A stretch of 64,000 bases of DNA from Segatella maculosa DSM 19339 = JCM 15638 (GCF_000382385.1 NZ_KB908324.1:62001-126000), one strand, 5' to 3'. Numbered from the stretch's first letter, positions 8,463 to 18,300 are shown. Notes: generated by a model not told the origin, from the letters alone. A program made the numbers and translations.

Positions 8463-9230
8463 TTAAAGTGAGGTGGTGTCTTTGAGATCACCCTTGGGAT
8501 ATTTCTCGAACATGTGCTCTTGCATCCACTCGTTGGCCTTGACTGGTGTCAGTTTCCAACCGCTGTTGCAGGTGGAAACAATCTCAACAAGACTCGAACC
8601 GAGGCCTTTCATAGAGGCTTCAAATGCCTTTCTAATGGCCTTTTTTGCCTTATGTATGGCTGCAACTGTCTCTACACTCTGTCGCGAAACATAGCAGGTT
8701 CCCTCCAAACGAGCAGCAAGTTCGGTGATGTTCAAGGGGTAGCCGTGGAGCTCGGGCACGCGACCGAAGGGGCAAGTTGCAGTCTTTTGGCCCAGCAAAG
8801 TGGTTGGAGCCATCTGTCCACCCGTCATACCATAGATGGCATTATTAATGAAAATGATGGCGATATGCTCCCCGCGGTTGAGCGAGTGTATGGTCTCTGC
8901 CGTTCCGATGCAGGCCAAATCGCCGTCGCCCTGATAGGTGAATACGAGCCGATCGGGCCAAAGTCGCTTGATGCCCGTGGCCAAAGCAGGGGCCCTACCG
9001 TGTGGGGCTTCCTGCCAATCGATGTCGATATAGCGGTAAGCAAAGACGGCGCAACCTACCGGACTGACGCCGATGGCCTTCTCTTCCATGCCCATTTCGG
9101 CAATGACTTCGGCCACCAACTTGTGCACAACGCCGTGGGAACAACCCGCACAGTAGTGCATTGGCGTGTCGTTCATCAGTTCCGGCTTGGCATAAACAAG
9201 GTTTTCGGGTGATATGATGTCGTTATTCAT
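8463..9230 (-). CDS. korB: 2-oxoacid:ferredoxin oxidoreductase, beta (TPP-binding) subunit
   Basis: 255 aa. CAGCSHGVVHKL near residue 27 is the conserved Cys-containing start of the family; the TPP/Mg motif is GDGDLACIG followed by INNAIYGMTGGQMAPTT (about 100-145). The start overlaps the end of the alpha gene by 8 bp, indicating translational coupling. It carries the thiamine diphosphate active site of the complex. Four-subunit enzymes of this size are typical of anaerobes that use ferredoxin in amino-acid or reductive carbon metabolism. Confidence 0.9.
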   Translation of the reverse strand: MNNDIISPENLVYAKPELMNDTPMHYCAGCSHGVVHKLVAEVIAEMGMEEKAIGVSPVGCAVFAYRYIDIDWQEAPHGRAPALATGIKRLWPDRLVFTYQGDGDLACIGTAETIHSLNRGEHIAIIFINNAIYGMTGGQMAPTTLLGQKTATCPFGRVPELHGYPLNITELAARLEGTCYVSRQSVETVAAIHKAKKAIRKAFEASMKGLGSSLVEIVSTCNSGWKLTPVKANEWMQEHMFEKYPKGDLKDTTSL

Positions 9231-10314
9231 TGTCGATAAGTTTAGTCTTTAATGCGTTAACAATCTCTTCCGGGTCGGGCACAATGCCTCCCAATCGGCC
9301 GAAATGTGCCACGGGTATTTTGCCTCCCACGGCCAAACTGACGTCTTGGACCATCTGTCCGGCGTTGATTTCTGCCACAAGTATGCCCTTCTTTCCAGCT
9401 GCGGCGTTCTGCAATTCCTTTTCGGGAAAGGGCCAAAGTGTTATCGGTCGGAAGAGTCCGAGCCTGATATCGTGGGCCCGGGCCACCTCCATACTCTTCT
9501 CTGCAATGCGGGCCGCGCTTCCGAAAGCAACCACCAAGTAGTCTGCATCGTCGCATTTCGTCAGTTCACATCGCGTCTCGTTGGCTTTTATCTGGCGGTA
9601 TTTCGCTTGCAAATGCAGGTTTTTCTGCTCCATCACTTCGGGCATCAATTCGAGCGAAGTGATGATGTTTGGCGCGCGAAGTTTGCTTCTTCCGGTCGTT
9701 GCCCAAGGGCATTCACGCAGGATTTCGGCTTCTGTTCGGCGCGGTTTCTGCGGAGGTAGCACCACTTTTTCCATCATTTGGCCAATCACTCCATCGCTAA
9801 GTATCATCGCCGGATTGCGGTATTTGAATGCCAATGTGAATGCCAAATCAACGAAATCTGCCATCTCTTGCACGGAATTCGGAGCCAAAACGATGACGTT
9901 ATAGTCGCCATTTCCACCGCCACGAGTGGCTTGATTATAGTCGCTTTGACTGGGTTGAATGGTCCCAAGGCCCGGTCCTCCGCGCTGAACGTTCACGATT
10001 ACGCCCGGCAATTCGGCCCCCGCCATGTAGGAAATGCCCTCTTGCATCAAGGCAATACCGGGACTTGAACTGGAGGTGAGCACGCGTTTTCCGGCTCCGG
10101 CTCCGCCATACAGCATATTGATGGAGGCCACTTCGCTCTCGGCTTGCAGTACGACCATTCCCGTTGTTTCCCACGGTTTGAGTAGCGCAAGCGTCTCTAT
10201 GATTTCGCTTTGTGGCGTGATGGGGTAGCCGAAATAGCCGTCGGCACCGCATCGTATGGCCGCATGAGCGATGGCTTCGTTGCCCTTCATGAGTTTTATT
10301 TCTTTCTCTTCCAT
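9223..10314 (-). CDS. korA: 2-oxoacid:ferredoxin oxidoreductase, alpha subunit
   Basis: About 363 aa from the chosen ATG (MEEKEIKLMKGNEAIA), which lies 14 bp after the ferredoxin stop. The reading frame is open further upstream, but that part overlaps the ferredoxin gene. Family motifs: ADGYFGYPITPQSEIIE near residue 30, EVASINMLYGGAGAGKRVLT near 70-90 and SSPGIALMQEGISYMAGAE. This subunit carries the pyrimidine-binding half of the TPP site and, by family, contacts the beta subunit. It is often annotated as VorB or KorA in Bacteroidales. Confidence 0.88.
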   Translation of the reverse strand: MEEKEIKLMKGNEAIAHAAIRCGADGYFGYPITPQSEIIETLALLKPWETTGMVVLQAESEVASINMLYGGAGAGKRVLTSSSSPGIALMQEGISYMAGAELPGVIVNVQRGGPGLGTIQPSQSDYNQATRGGGNGDYNVIVLAPNSVQEMADFVDLAFTLAFKYRNPAMILSDGVIGQMMEKVVLPPQKPRRTEAEILRECPWATTGRSKLRAPNIITSLELMPEVMEQKNLHLQAKYRQIKANETRCELTKCDDADYLVVAFGSAARIAEKSMEVARAHDIRLGLFRPITLWPFPEKELQNAAAGKKGILVAEINAGQMVQDVSLAVGGKIPVAHFGRLGGIVPDPEEIVNALKTKLIDNE

Positions 10315-10328
10315 AGCTTCAATCTTGT

Positions 10329-10559
10329 TTATTCGAGTTTCTTTCGATAGACCGTGATGCACCCGTCGGGGCAAACAATGCCGCAAGCTGTGCAACCTAT
10401 GCATTCATCGGGGCGTGCGGCTATGGCAAACGGATAGCCGTTTACGTTGACTTTTCTGTCAGTTAGGGCGATAACGTCTTTCGGGCAGGCTACAACGCAA
10501 AGCGAACAGCCCTTGCATCGTTCCTCATTTACCACGATGGCACCAACTATTTTTCCCAT
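10329..10559 (-). CDS. korD: 2[4Fe-4S] ferredoxin-like delta subunit
   Basis: 76 aa with two complete cluster motifs, CKGCSLCVVACP (about 16-27) and CIGCTACGIVCP (about 53-64), so it should hold two [4Fe-4S] clusters and pass electrons from the TPP site to free ferredoxin. It is the second gene of the operon, 35 bp after the small TPR gene and 14 bp before the alpha subunit. Confidence 0.92.
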   Translation of the reverse strand: MGKIVGAIVVNEERCKGCSLCVVACPKDVIALTDRKVNVNGYPFAIAARPDECIGCTACGIVCPDGCITVYRKKLE

Positions 10560-10594
10560 AATGTTTTTGATATATGTTTGTTGTCGACACCTTT

Positions 10595-10774
10595 TTACGG
10601 ATTATACATGTCCTTGCAATAGAAGACATAGATGTCTTCAAGCATCTTTTTAGCCTCAGCTGCGGGACTTTCCGGGTCAAGAGCGATGGCTTCCATATAT
10701 GCTTCCATAGCACGTTTGAAGTCACCTTGCCGGCGAAAGTCATTGCCGAGCCTGTAATAATCTGCGGATGTCAT
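10595..10774 (-). CDS. 59-aa TPR microprotein heading the oxidoreductase operon
   Basis: The minus strand reads MTSADYYRLGNDFRRQGDFK, then RAMEAYMEAIALDPESPAAE and a C-terminal helix ending KDMYNP. This is one full tetratricopeptide repeat (YYRLGNDFRRQGDFKRAMEA / YMEAIALDP) plus a capping helix. It starts 23 nt downstream of a consensus promoter and lies 35 bp before the ferredoxin gene, so it is the first gene of the operon. A single TPR suggests a small adaptor or assembly factor for the complex, but the function is unknown. Confidence 0.75.
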   Translation of the reverse strand: MTSADYYRLGNDFRRQGDFKRAMEAYMEAIALDPESPAAEAKKMLEDIYVFYCKDMYNP

Positions 10775-10796
10775 GTCGTTAATGTCTTTGTTAAAA

Positions 10797-10829
10797 CAAA
10801 TTTACTACCTACAAAGGCTATCCAACAAA
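10797..10829 (-). promoter_or_regulatory. Promoter of the TPR-korDABC operon
   Basis: Minus strand: TTTG (10829-10826), a 21-bp gap and TAAATTTG (10804-10797). The expected start is only about 15-20 nt before the TPR start codon. Confidence 0.7.
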
Positions 10830-10905
10830 CATCAAGTAAGTTTTTAAGCTATATTAAAATAGTTTTGCTTAAAAGTGCGCACGCCACGAAAGAGTGTGCA
10901 TAAAT

Positions 10906-11619
10906 CTAAATAAAGTTGTCCCATTCGTTACGGAACTGTGTCATTTTATCGTATAACACGTCGGCTCCTTCGTCGAGAAGTGCCTTGTCGGGCAGTGGAC
11001 CACTGTTGATGGCAACGGTGAAGATGCCTGCGGAAACACCGGAACGGACACCGAGCGGAGCATTCTCGACAACGATTCCTTCGAATGGTTTCAGGTTTCC
11101 GGCTTTCTGAAGCCCCATGAGATAGGGGTCGGGGTAGGGCTTTCCGCGTTTCACATCATAGGCCGTCGTGATGTGGTTTTCGTCAAGATAGCGGCCGAAA
11201 TCGTTGAGCAGACGCCGAATAAGCGGTCGTTGTCCGCTGCCGGTGACCACGTTTACCGTCATTCCTGCACGCCTTATCTTCTCCATCATGTCGAAGACGC
11301 CGTCGAAAATCGGGGCATCCGGCATCTCATGGAAGATGCGGCTTTTCTCGTCATACATGCGTTGTGCCTCCTCTAAAGAGACCTCTTTGCCTTGACGCGT
11401 GGCAATTTGGCGGATGGTGTCAATACCCCTTGCTCCCTCGGTGGCGTAGGCATCGGCTTCGGTCATGTCTATTCCGAACCTTTTCATGCTTTCTTGCCAC
11501 GCAATGGCATGGTGGGGCATGCTGTCATAAAGCACACCGTCCATATCAAAAAGCACGGCTTTGGGGCTGAAATGCCCAAAGCCGTGTCTTTCTAAGTATT
11601 GTCTTATGCTGTCATTCAT
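10906..11619 (-). CDS. HAD-superfamily phosphatase/phosphomutase-like hydrolase
   Basis: 237 aa. HAD motif I is VLFDMDGVLYDS (about 23-34); motif II is VVTGSG near 118; the motif III/IV region has KRGKPYPDPYLMGLQKAG, with VVENAPLGVRSGVSAGIFTV near 180. The cap domain lies between motifs I and II, as in beta-phosphoglucomutase-like (subfamily I) enzymes. The substrate is unknown; a sugar phosphate fits its place after pgi. Its start codon shares one base with the pgi stop (TGATG), so it should be translationally coupled. Confidence 0.85.
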   Translation of the reverse strand: MNDSIRQYLERHGFGHFSPKAVLFDMDGVLYDSMPHHAIAWQESMKRFGIDMTEADAYATEGARGIDTIRQIATRQGKEVSLEEAQRMYDEKSRIFHEMPDAPIFDGVFDMMEKIRRAGMTVNVVTGSGQRPLIRRLLNDFGRYLDENHITTAYDVKRGKPYPDPYLMGLQKAGNLKPFEGIVVENAPLGVRSGVSAGIFTVAINSGPLPDKALLDEGADVLYDKMTQFRNEWDNFI

Positions 11620-12962
11620 CAGAGCCTTTCACGGATGGCCTTGCTTTCTGCCTCGTAACCGGGCTTGTTGAGCAGGGCAAACATGTTCTTCTTGTAGGCC
11701 TCGACCCCCGGTTGATTGAACGGATTCACCTGAAGCAAGTTGCCACTGATGCCGCATGCGATCTCAAAGAAATAGATGAGTTGCCCGACGTAGTAGGCAT
11801 TCAGGCGTGGAACACTGATGCGAATATTGGGCACACCCCCATCGACATGTGCCAAACGTGTACCGAGTTCGGCCATCTTATTCACGTCATCGACGCGCTT
11901 TCCTTCGAGGAAGTTGAGTCCGTCAAGGTTCTCTTCGTCGTGTGGAAAGAGCAGTTTCCGCTCCGGTTCTTCTACACTGATGACGGTTTCGAAGATAGAA
12001 CGCTCGCCTTCTTGTATCCATTGACCCATCGAATGCAGGTCGGTCGTGAAATCACATGCCGCAGGGAAGATGCCTTTATGGTCTTTTCCTTCGCTCTCTC
12101 CGTAGAGTTGTTTCCACCATTCTGCAAAGAAATGCAGTTTGGGTTGATAGTTAATGACAATCTCTATCTTCTTTCCTGCGTTGTAAAGTCCGTTGCGTAC
12201 AGCCGCATACTGAGCTGCCGGATTCTCAGCAAACGGCACATTCATACCACAGGCGCGTTCCATTTCTTGTGCACCGCCAACCAATTCTTTCACGTCGAAG
12301 CCTGCACAAGCAATCGGAAGCAGGCCGACCGGTGTGAGAACAGAGAAGCGTCCGCCCACATTGTCGGGGATAATGAAGCTCTTATAACCTTCTTTGTCGG
12401 CACAAATACGGGCTGCTCCTTTCTTCGCATCAGTTACGGCAACAATCACATCCCTTGCATCTTCCTTGCCGCGTTGGGCTTCGCACAGCTTCTTCAGCAG
12501 GCGGAAAGTAAGTGCGGTTTCAGTAGTTGTGCCCGATTTACTGATGTTGATGACCCCGAACTTCTTGCCTTTTAAGTAGTCGGTAAGCTCAAAGAGATAG
12601 TCTTCTCCGATGTTGTTGCCGGCAAAAAGAATGGTAGGATTCTTCTTATTCTGCAGCAACCAAGCGAAACTGTTGCCCAAAGCCTCGATAACGGCACGTG
12701 CACCAAGATAGGAACCACCGATGCCCGCAACGACAATAACCTCGCACTTCGCGCGCAAAATGTCGGCCGTAGCCTGTATTTCATCAAGGAATGCAGGCGT
12801 AATACTTGACGGCAAGTGAAGCCAACCAAGGAAATCATTACCCGGACAAGTACCGTTTTCAAGTGCTTCTTGAGCGGCCTTGACTCGACTTTCATAGGCT
12901 TCTACGGTTCCGCCTTTGAGGAACTGTGCTGCCTTCGTGATGTCTAAATTAATATTTTTCAT
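11619..12962 (-). CDS. pgi: Glucose-6-phosphate isomerase
   Basis: 447 aa, matching the shorter bacterial Pgi form rather than the roughly 550-aa E. coli type. Conserved: [16 protein letters not shown] (sugar-phosphate loop), [18 protein letters not shown] (SIS fold, phosphate binding), [13 protein letters not shown] and the C-terminal [16 protein letters not shown] signature. It interconverts glucose-6-P and fructose-6-P in the cytoplasm. It follows gpsA by 47 bp and overlaps the HAD gene by one base in a lysS-gpsA-pgi-HAD operon. Confidence 0.96.
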   Translation of the reverse strand: MKNINLDITKAAQFLKGGTVEAYESRVKAAQEALENGTCPGNDFLGWLHLPSSITPAFLDEIQATADILRAKCEVIVVAGIGGSYLGARAVIEALGNSFAWLLQNKKNPTILFAGNNIGEDYLFELTDYLKGKKFGVINISKSGTTTETALTFRLLKKLCEAQRGKEDARDVIVAVTDAKKGAARICADKEGYKSFIIPDNVGGRFSVLTPVGLLPIACAGFDVKELVGGAQEMERACGMNVPFAENPAAQYAAVRNGLYNAGKKIEIVINYQPKLHFFAEWWKQLYGESEGKDHKGIFPAACDFTTDLHSMGQWIQEGERSIFETVISVEEPERKLLFPHDEENLDGLNFLEGKRVDDVNKMAELGTRLAHVDGGVPNIRISVPRLNAYYVGQLIYFFEIACGISGNLLQVNPFNQPGVEAYKKNMFALLNKPGYEAESKAIRERL

Positions 12963-13009
12963 TGTTTTTTTGTTATTATCCTGACCTTATACGCATACAA
13001 GGTCATTGA

Positions 13010-14005
13010 TTATCTGAAACTTTCTGTCAATAATTTGATTTCAATCTGTGGATTGCTGCGGGCATACAAGATATTGTAGACTGCATCAAGAATGGGCATC
13101 TCCACATGTATTTGGCTGTTGATTTCCTTCATACACTTGGTTCCGAAGTAGCCTTCTGCTATCATCTCCATTTCAATTTGTGCACTCTTCACGGAATATC
13201 CCTTGCCAATCATCTTGCCGAACGTGCGGTTTCGACTGAACTTGCTATAGCCCGTGACAAGCAAATCACCCAAGTAGACGCTGTCGTCGATGCTACGTTG
13301 GGCAGGATAAACGGCCGTCAAGAAGCGGTTCATCTCCTGAATGGCATTAGAAAGCAGGACGGCTTGGAAATTGTCGCCATATTTCAAGCCATTGCAAATG
13401 CCTGCCGCAATGGCATAGACATTCTTCAGCACCGCTGCATATTCGATGCCCACAATGTCAGTCGAGGTCTTTGTCTTGATGTATTCGCCTGCAACAACGT
13501 CGGCAAATGCCTGAGCCTTTTCCGCATCAGCGCAGGCAATGGTCAGATAGGTGAGGCGTTCGAGCACGATTTCCTCGGAATGTGACGGTCCGCCGATGCA
13601 TGCCAAGTGCGCATAAGGAACCTCCCACACTCGATGGAAATACTCTGATACCACGAGATTTTCATCGGGAACGATACCTTTTATGGCTGTGACGATGAAC
13701 TTATCATGCAACGGCGTATTGAGTTTTTTCAGGTGATTTTTCAAATAAGGTGATGGAGTGACGAACACAAGTGTATCATAGTCATGCGCAATCCTGTTGA
13801 TGTCGCTCGAAAAATCAATCTCATCGACATTGAAAAGTGCCGTCGTCAGGTAGGCAGGATTATGGCCTAAACGCTTGAAATCGGCTATACGGTCGTCCCG
13901 ACGCATGTACCATCCGATGTGTCGGGTGTGCTTTACGACGACTTTGGCTATGGCCGTAGCCCACGAACCGCCGCCGATGATGGCTATGTTTCCGCAGTTA
14001 TGCAT
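13010..14005 (-). CDS. gpsA: NAD(P)H-dependent glycerol-3-phosphate dehydrogenase
   Basis: 331 aa. The N-terminal Rossmann motif is [18 protein letters not shown] (residues 7-24). [13 protein letters not shown] and [14 protein letters not shown] carry conserved family segments, and [27 protein letters not shown] contains the catalytic Lys region. It makes sn-glycerol-3-phosphate from DHAP for phospholipid synthesis. Its start overlaps the lysS end by 8 bp. Confidence 0.95.
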   Translation of the reverse strand: MHNCGNIAIIGGGSWATAIAKVVVKHTRHIGWYMRRDDRIADFKRLGHNPAYLTTALFNVDEIDFSSDINRIAHDYDTLVFVTPSPYLKNHLKKLNTPLHDKFIVTAIKGIVPDENLVVSEYFHRVWEVPYAHLACIGGPSHSEEIVLERLTYLTIACADAEKAQAFADVVAGEYIKTKTSTDIVGIEYAAVLKNVYAIAAGICNGLKYGDNFQAVLLSNAIQEMNRFLTAVYPAQRSIDDSVYLGDLLVTGYSKFSRNRTFGKMIGKGYSVKSAQIEMEMIAEGYFGTKCMKEINSQIHVEMPILDAVYNILYARSNPQIEIKLLTESFR

Positions 14006-15737
14006 TCGCTATGTCTATCCAGTTCTGGATTTGTTCAACTGTGGGCTTCTCGTAATTCAGCTTGTATTTCTTGTTGATTTCGCCGAGTTTCTGTTGCAAT
14101 CCTTGTGCCTTTTCATCCTTGATGTCGCTGATGAGGTTGAAACCGGCCTTGCGCAACACGTAGACCCAAGCCTCTTCAACACCCAATTCAGCCCACTCCT
14201 TGACACTGCTCTGTGGCATTTTGGCCTCGGGTTTCATCTGTGGAAAAAGCAAGACCTCCTGAATGAACTCTTTACCCGTCATCAACATGCAGAGTCGATC
14301 GATGCCTATTCCGATGCCGGATGTAGGAGGCATGCCGTATTGGAGGGCGCGAAGGAAGTCTTGATCGATGACCATTGCCTCGTCATCTCCCTTGTCTGCC
14401 AACTTCATTTGCTCCTTAAAGCGTTCTTCTTGATCCAAAGGATCGTTCAATTCGGAGTAGGCATTGGCAAGCTCTTTGCCGTTCACCATAAGCTCAAAAC
14501 GCTCTGTAAGCCCCGCTTTCGAGCGGTGCATCTTGGTCAGCGGGCTCATTTCTACGGGGTAATCCGTGATAAATGTAGGCTGAATAAAGCTGCCTTCGCA
14601 GAATTCACCGAAGATTTCATCGATGAGTTTTCCCTTACCAAAGCTCTCATCTATGCCCTCCATCTTCAGCTCTACGGTGGCAATCCGGCGTATTTCTTCC
14701 TCATCTTTGTCTGCAAGGTCAAAGCCAGTCTTCTCCTTAATGGCCTCAAGAATGGGTAAACGGCGGAATGGTGCCTTGAAAGAAATCGTGTTTTCACTGT
14801 TCTGGACTTCCGTACTTCCGTTGTTGACAGCCTTACAAATGGTTTCAAGCAACTGTTCCGTGAAGCGCATCATCCAATTGTAATCCTTGTATTGCACATA
14901 GAGTTCCATGCAAGTGAACTCCGGATTATGAAACTTGTCCATGCCTTCGTTACGGAAGTTTTTGCCGATTTCATATACACCTTCAAAGCCACCGACAATC
15001 AATCTCTTCAGATAAAGCTCGGTTGCAATGCGCATATACATATCGATGTTAAGCGCATTGAAGTGTGTGATGAACGGTCGTGCACTCGCACCTCCTGCAA
15101 TACTCTGCAGTGTAGGGGTCTCTACTTCGGTATATCCGTGCGCATCAAAGAAGTTACGCATGGTGCGTAAGATGGTAGCACGCTTGAGAAAGGTGTCCTT
15201 AACACCATCGTTTACAATCAAATCTACATAGCGTTGGCGTGCCCGAAGCTCCGGGTCATCGAACTTGTCGTAGGCAATTCCGTCCTTATATTTAACGATT
15301 GGCAATGGTTTAAGGCTCTTGCTGAGAAGCTTGATCTCACGTGCATGCACGCTGATTTCACCCGTTTGAGTGCGGAAAACGAAGCCTTTCACGCCGATGA
15401 TATCACCGATGTCGAGTAGCTTTTTGAATACCTTGTTATATAGGTCCTTGTCGTCTGTGGGGCAGATGTCGTCACGTGAGATGTAAACTTGTATACGCCC
15501 TTTGCTGTCCTGCAGCTCCGCGAAACTGGCTTTTCCCATGATTCGTCGGCTCATCATGCGGCCCGCAATCACTACTTCGCGCGGTTCGGCGTCGTCTTTG
15601 AATTCTTTTTTGATATCGGTTGAGAATGCATTCGTAGGAAATTCGGCCGCAGGATAGGGATCGATGCCCATATCTCGTAATTCTTGGAGGCACTGTCTGC
15701 GGATAATCTCCTGTTCACTTAATTCTAAAACGTTCAT
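13998..15737 (-). CDS. lysS: Lysyl-tRNA synthetase (class II)
   Basis: About 579 aa from the ATG giving [20 protein letters not shown], chosen because it matches usual LysS starts; an in-frame ATG 36 bp upstream lies close to the probable transcription start. The N-terminal OB-fold (about 60-170) is followed by class II motifs: motif 2 [20 protein letters not shown] and motif 3 [15 protein letters not shown]. It has a C-terminal extension of about 70 residues beyond motif 3 compared with the 505-aa E. coli enzyme, which I believe is normal in Bacteroidales. It heads the lysS-gpsA-pgi-HAD operon. Confidence 0.95.
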   Translation of the reverse strand: MNVLELSEQEIIRRQCLQELRDMGIDPYPAAEFPTNAFSTDIKKEFKDDAEPREVVIAGRMMSRRIMGKASFAELQDSKGRIQVYISRDDICPTDDKDLYNKVFKKLLDIGDIIGVKGFVFRTQTGEISVHAREIKLLSKSLKPLPIVKYKDGIAYDKFDDPELRARQRYVDLIVNDGVKDTFLKRATILRTMRNFFDAHGYTEVETPTLQSIAGGASARPFITHFNALNIDMYMRIATELYLKRLIVGGFEGVYEIGKNFRNEGMDKFHNPEFTCMELYVQYKDYNWMMRFTEQLLETICKAVNNGSTEVQNSENTISFKAPFRRLPILEAIKEKTGFDLADKDEEEIRRIATVELKMEGIDESFGKGKLIDEIFGEFCEGSFIQPTFITDYPVEMSPLTKMHRSKAGLTERFELMVNGKELANAYSELNDPLDQEERFKEQMKLADKGDDEAMVIDQDFLRALQYGMPPTSGIGIGIDRLCMLMTGKEFIQEVLLFPQMKPEAKMPQSSVKEWAELGVEEAWVYVLRKAGFNLISDIKDEKAQGLQQKLGEINKKYKLNYEKPTVEQIQNWIDIANA

Positions 15738-15770
15738 GTCTATAGTCGAATATTCATTATTTTCCAATTG

Positions 15771-15778
15771 CAAAATTA
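15771..15778 (-). promoter_or_regulatory. -7 element before lysS
   Basis: TAATTTTG on the minus strand fits TAnnTTTG and lies about 34 nt before the lysS ATG. I do not see a good -33 element at the right distance. Confidence 0.4.
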
Positions 15779-15864
15779 ATAAATTATTCCGAATATGCGC
15801 CGCTTTTATTGTTTTTTTAAGTAGTATAGTTGTAAATCAATTAATTACAAAATATATAGAAGCG

Positions 15865-15995
15865 ATGATTACCACAGATAAAGTTACAGAGATTTTCTGT
15901 TATTATCAATGAAGTTTTGTGAGGATTTGGAAGCAGAACCGAGTAAGAAACTTCAAATAACTCTCACAGACGAGGGTTATAAGCACCTCAAATAA
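15865..15995 (+). pseudogene. IS982-like transposase remnant
   Basis: Two short frames in sequence resemble an IS982-family transposase N-terminus: MITTDKVTEIFCYYQ, stopped, then in another frame MKFCEDLEAEPSKKLQ, ending LTDEGYKHLK. The phrase TEIFC..(D/E)FC..LEAE is what I associate with these transposases in Prevotella and Porphyromonas. The remnant is frameshifted and only about 130 bp long, with no terminal repeats visible, so it must be inactive. Confidence 0.45.
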
Positions 15996-16025
15996 GCCAG
16001 TTTCATGCCCTATAAAGACAAAATC

Positions 16026-16040
16026 CCTATAGCCAATAGG
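16026..16040 (-). terminator. Weak hairpin 3' of tRNA-Met
   Basis: 5-bp stem CCTAT/ATAGG with a 5-nt loop, followed on the minus strand by GATTTTGT. It begins 18 nt beyond the tRNA 3' end. The stem is short, so this is tentative. Confidence 0.3.
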
Positions 16041-16058
16041 TTACAGGGAGAAAGAATG

Positions 16059-16132
16059 TAGCGGGGGTGGGACCCGAACCCACGACCTCCGGATTATGAA
16101 TCCGACGCTCTAACCAGCTGAGCTATCCCGCC
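16059..16132 (-). tRNA. tRNA-Met (CAU), probably elongator
   Basis: 74 nt, no encoded CCA. The D arm is GCTC/GAGC, the anticodon stem-loop TCGGA-TTCATAA-TCCGG, and the T arm GTGGG-TTCGGGT-CCCAC. The acceptor GGCGGGA/CCCCGCT has a G1-U72 wobble and an A7-C66 mismatch. It lacks the initiator C1-A72 feature. A CAU anticodon could also be the lysidine-modified tRNA-Ile2; sequence alone does not decide this with certainty. Confidence 0.9.
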
Positions 16133-16164
16133 ATCACATTCGACTTGATTGTCGATTGCGGGTG

Positions 16165-16195
16165 CAAAGATAGTACAAAGTTTTGAAACCGCAAA
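16165..16195 (-). promoter_or_regulatory. Promoter of tRNA-Met
   Basis: Minus strand: TTTG (16195-16192), a 19-bp gap and TATCTTTG (16172-16165), matching the Bacteroidetes consensus. It lies about 33 nt before the tRNA 5' end. Confidence 0.7.
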
Positions 16196-16278
16196 AAAAT
16201 ATCAGAAAATTGTGTGATGTTTTAGGGGTGATATTGATAAAAAACACAAAAAAGAAAGGCAATCTGATAATTTTATGC

Positions 16279-16286
16279 TACTTTTG
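16279..16286 (+). promoter_or_regulatory. -7 element before the LptF/G gene
   Basis: TACTTTTG, 47 nt before the start codon. No clear -33 box is visible at 19-21 bp. Confidence 0.4.
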
Positions 16287-16333
16287 CAGCGAAGTCGGCA
16301 CGTTGTCGCGAAACGAAAGGAAAGTAGTTTCAA

Positions 16334-18238
16334 ATGATTCGAATCAAGAAATTAGATATATTCATCGCCAAACAGTTTGGTTTACTCTTTGTGGGCACAT
16401 TCTTCATTTGTCAGTTTGTGCTGATGATGCAATTCCTTTGGAGATACGTCGAAGAGTTGATAGGCAAGGGGCTCTCCATGGAAATCATGGCTAAATTCTT
16501 TTGGTATATGGCGTTGATGCTGGTGCCTCAGGCGTTGCCGCTGGCCATTTTGCTTTCGTCGTTGATAACATTCGGTAATTTGGGTGAGAGTAGTGAGCTG
16601 ACAGCCATCAAAGCCGCGGGGATTTCGTTAATGCAGGCTTTCAGATCGCTCATTGTGATTACGTTGATAATTTGTGGCATTTCGTTTGTGTTTCAGAACA
16701 ATATTGGGCCCGAAGCCAACAATAGGATTGGACAACTGCTGCTTTCGATGAAACAAAAGAGTCCAGAACTTGAAATTCCAGAGGGAATCTTCTACGACGG
16801 TATACCGAACTGTAACCTGTATGTTCAGCATAAGGACTTGAAGACGGGCAAGCTTTATGGCATCATGATTTATCGAATGACGGGTAGCTATGAAGACCAA
16901 GCTATCATATTGGCCGACTCGGGGATGCTACAGGCGACGGCAGAGAAGAAGCATCTGATATTAACGCTGTGGAGTGGAGAATGGTTTGAGAACATGCAGA
17001 ACGATGCTTTCGGGAACAGTGCCGCTGTTCCTTATCGACGGGAGACATTCACGGGTAAAAAGATTGTGCTCGACTTTGACGGGGGGTTTAACTTGGCTGA
17101 TGCTTCGGCTTTGTCGAACGATGCACGCGGAAAGAGTCTTGCCCGGATTTATAGGGACAAAGATTCGTTGGAACAGAGCTACGATAGCGTGGGACGGCAG
17201 TATTATGCCGATGCTCGGCTGAGTTTGTATTTCATACCACACATTAACCGACGGGACTCCATGCTGGCCGTGAAAGCCGGACAGGCAAAAGATTTCAGTA
17301 TAGACTCGGTATTCAGCAAGTTAACGGTGCAGCAGAAGCAACAGGTGTTGAGCGAGGCTATGAGCAAGGTGCAAGGCGCAGTGAGCGATTTGGACTTCAA
17401 AAGCATGTTCACCGAAGACGGCGACCGCCTTATCCGTCTCCACGAGATGGAAGCCATCAGCAAATTCAGCGTGGCTTTATCGTGTTTGATATTCTTTTTC
17501 ATCGGTGCGCCATTGGGGGTCATTATCAGGAAAGGCGGACTGGGTATACCTGTCATCATCTCCGTGCTGGTGTTCATTGTCTATTACATTCTCGATAATT
17601 CGGGATCTAAGATGGCACGAAGTGGTATCTGGACCGTATGGTTCGGTAAGGGACTGGCTCCCGCGGTGTTGGCACCGCTTGCCGTGTTCTTCACCTATAA
17701 GGCTTCGAACGATTCGGCCGTCTTCAACCTCGATTTGTATCGTGACAGGCTTTTCAAGCTATTGGGATTGCGACTCAAACGGCATGTCTTCGGGAAAGAA
17801 GTCATCATTGACGAGCCTACATACGAAGAAGATGCCAAGCGGTTGTGTACAGTTAGCAAGGAGATTGCCGACTATTCCGCATATCATCGGCTGAAACGTC
17901 CGCCCGACCCGATAAAAGTATTCTTCATATATCGGCCCGACCATGAGGTAGAGCGCATCAGCGAGGAGTTGGAAGCAGTCATTGCCGATTTGTCGAACAC
18001 GCGAGATGTCTATATACTGAACGAGTTGAACAATTATCCGGTCTTGTCTGTCAAGGCACACACGCGTCCATTTGAGCGGCGATGGCTGAACATGCTGTCG
18101 GCCCTCGTGTTGCCCTTGGGTATCTTCTTCTATTGTAGAATGTGGCGTTTCCGCCTGCGGTTACTTCACGACCTGAAGACCATCGGACTGACAAACAGTA
18201 AAATCATAAACAGAATTGAAGCAGGTAGTTTGAAATAA
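16334..18238 (+). CDS. LptF/LptG-family LPS export permease
   Basis: 634-aa inner-membrane protein. The N-terminus has three hydrophobic helices (about 12-120) around the family segment ALPLAILLSSLITFGNLGESSE and TAIKAAGISLMQAFR. A periplasmic jellyroll-like domain follows (about 130-360), then three more helices starting with FSVALSCLIFFFIGAPLGVIIRKGG split by short loops. A soluble segment (about 500-590) and a last membrane helix (PLGIFFYC) follow. This is much longer than the 360-aa E. coli LptF, a size I believe is usual in Prevotella. With LptB and a partner it would extract LPS from the inner membrane. No second permease gene is nearby. Confidence 0.88.
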   Translation: MIRIKKLDIFIAKQFGLLFVGTFFICQFVLMMQFLWRYVEELIGKGLSMEIMAKFFWYMALMLVPQALPLAILLSSLITFGNLGESSELTAIKAAGISLMQAFRSLIVITLIICGISFVFQNNIGPEANNRIGQLLLSMKQKSPELEIPEGIFYDGIPNCNLYVQHKDLKTGKLYGIMIYRMTGSYEDQAIILADSGMLQATAEKKHLILTLWSGEWFENMQNDAFGNSAAVPYRRETFTGKKIVLDFDGGFNLADASALSNDARGKSLARIYRDKDSLEQSYDSVGRQYYADARLSLYFIPHINRRDSMLAVKAGQAKDFSIDSVFSKLTVQQKQQVLSEAMSKVQGAVSDLDFKSMFTEDGDRLIRLHEMEAISKFSVALSCLIFFFIGAPLGVIIRKGGLGIPVIISVLVFIVYYILDNSGSKMARSGIWTVWFGKGLAPAVLAPLAVFFTYKASNDSAVFNLDLYRDRLFKLLGLRLKRHVFGKEVIIDEPTYEEDAKRLCTVSKEIADYSAYHRLKRPPDPIKVFFIYRPDHEVERISEELEAVIADLSNTRDVYILNELNNYPVLSVKAHTRPFERRWLNMLSALVLPLGIFFYCRMWRFRLRLLHDLKTIGLTNSKIINRIEAGSLK

Positions 18239-18300
18239 TTTTCTTCTACCTTATATTATAGGAGAGGTTGAAAGACCGAAACATCAGATTAAGAATAATT

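Noticed and set aside
10329..10404. Longer N-terminus of the alpha subunit starting near 10404
   Set aside because: It would overlap the ferredoxin gene by about 75 bp and the extra residues (HRLHSLRHCLPRR) are unlike the family.
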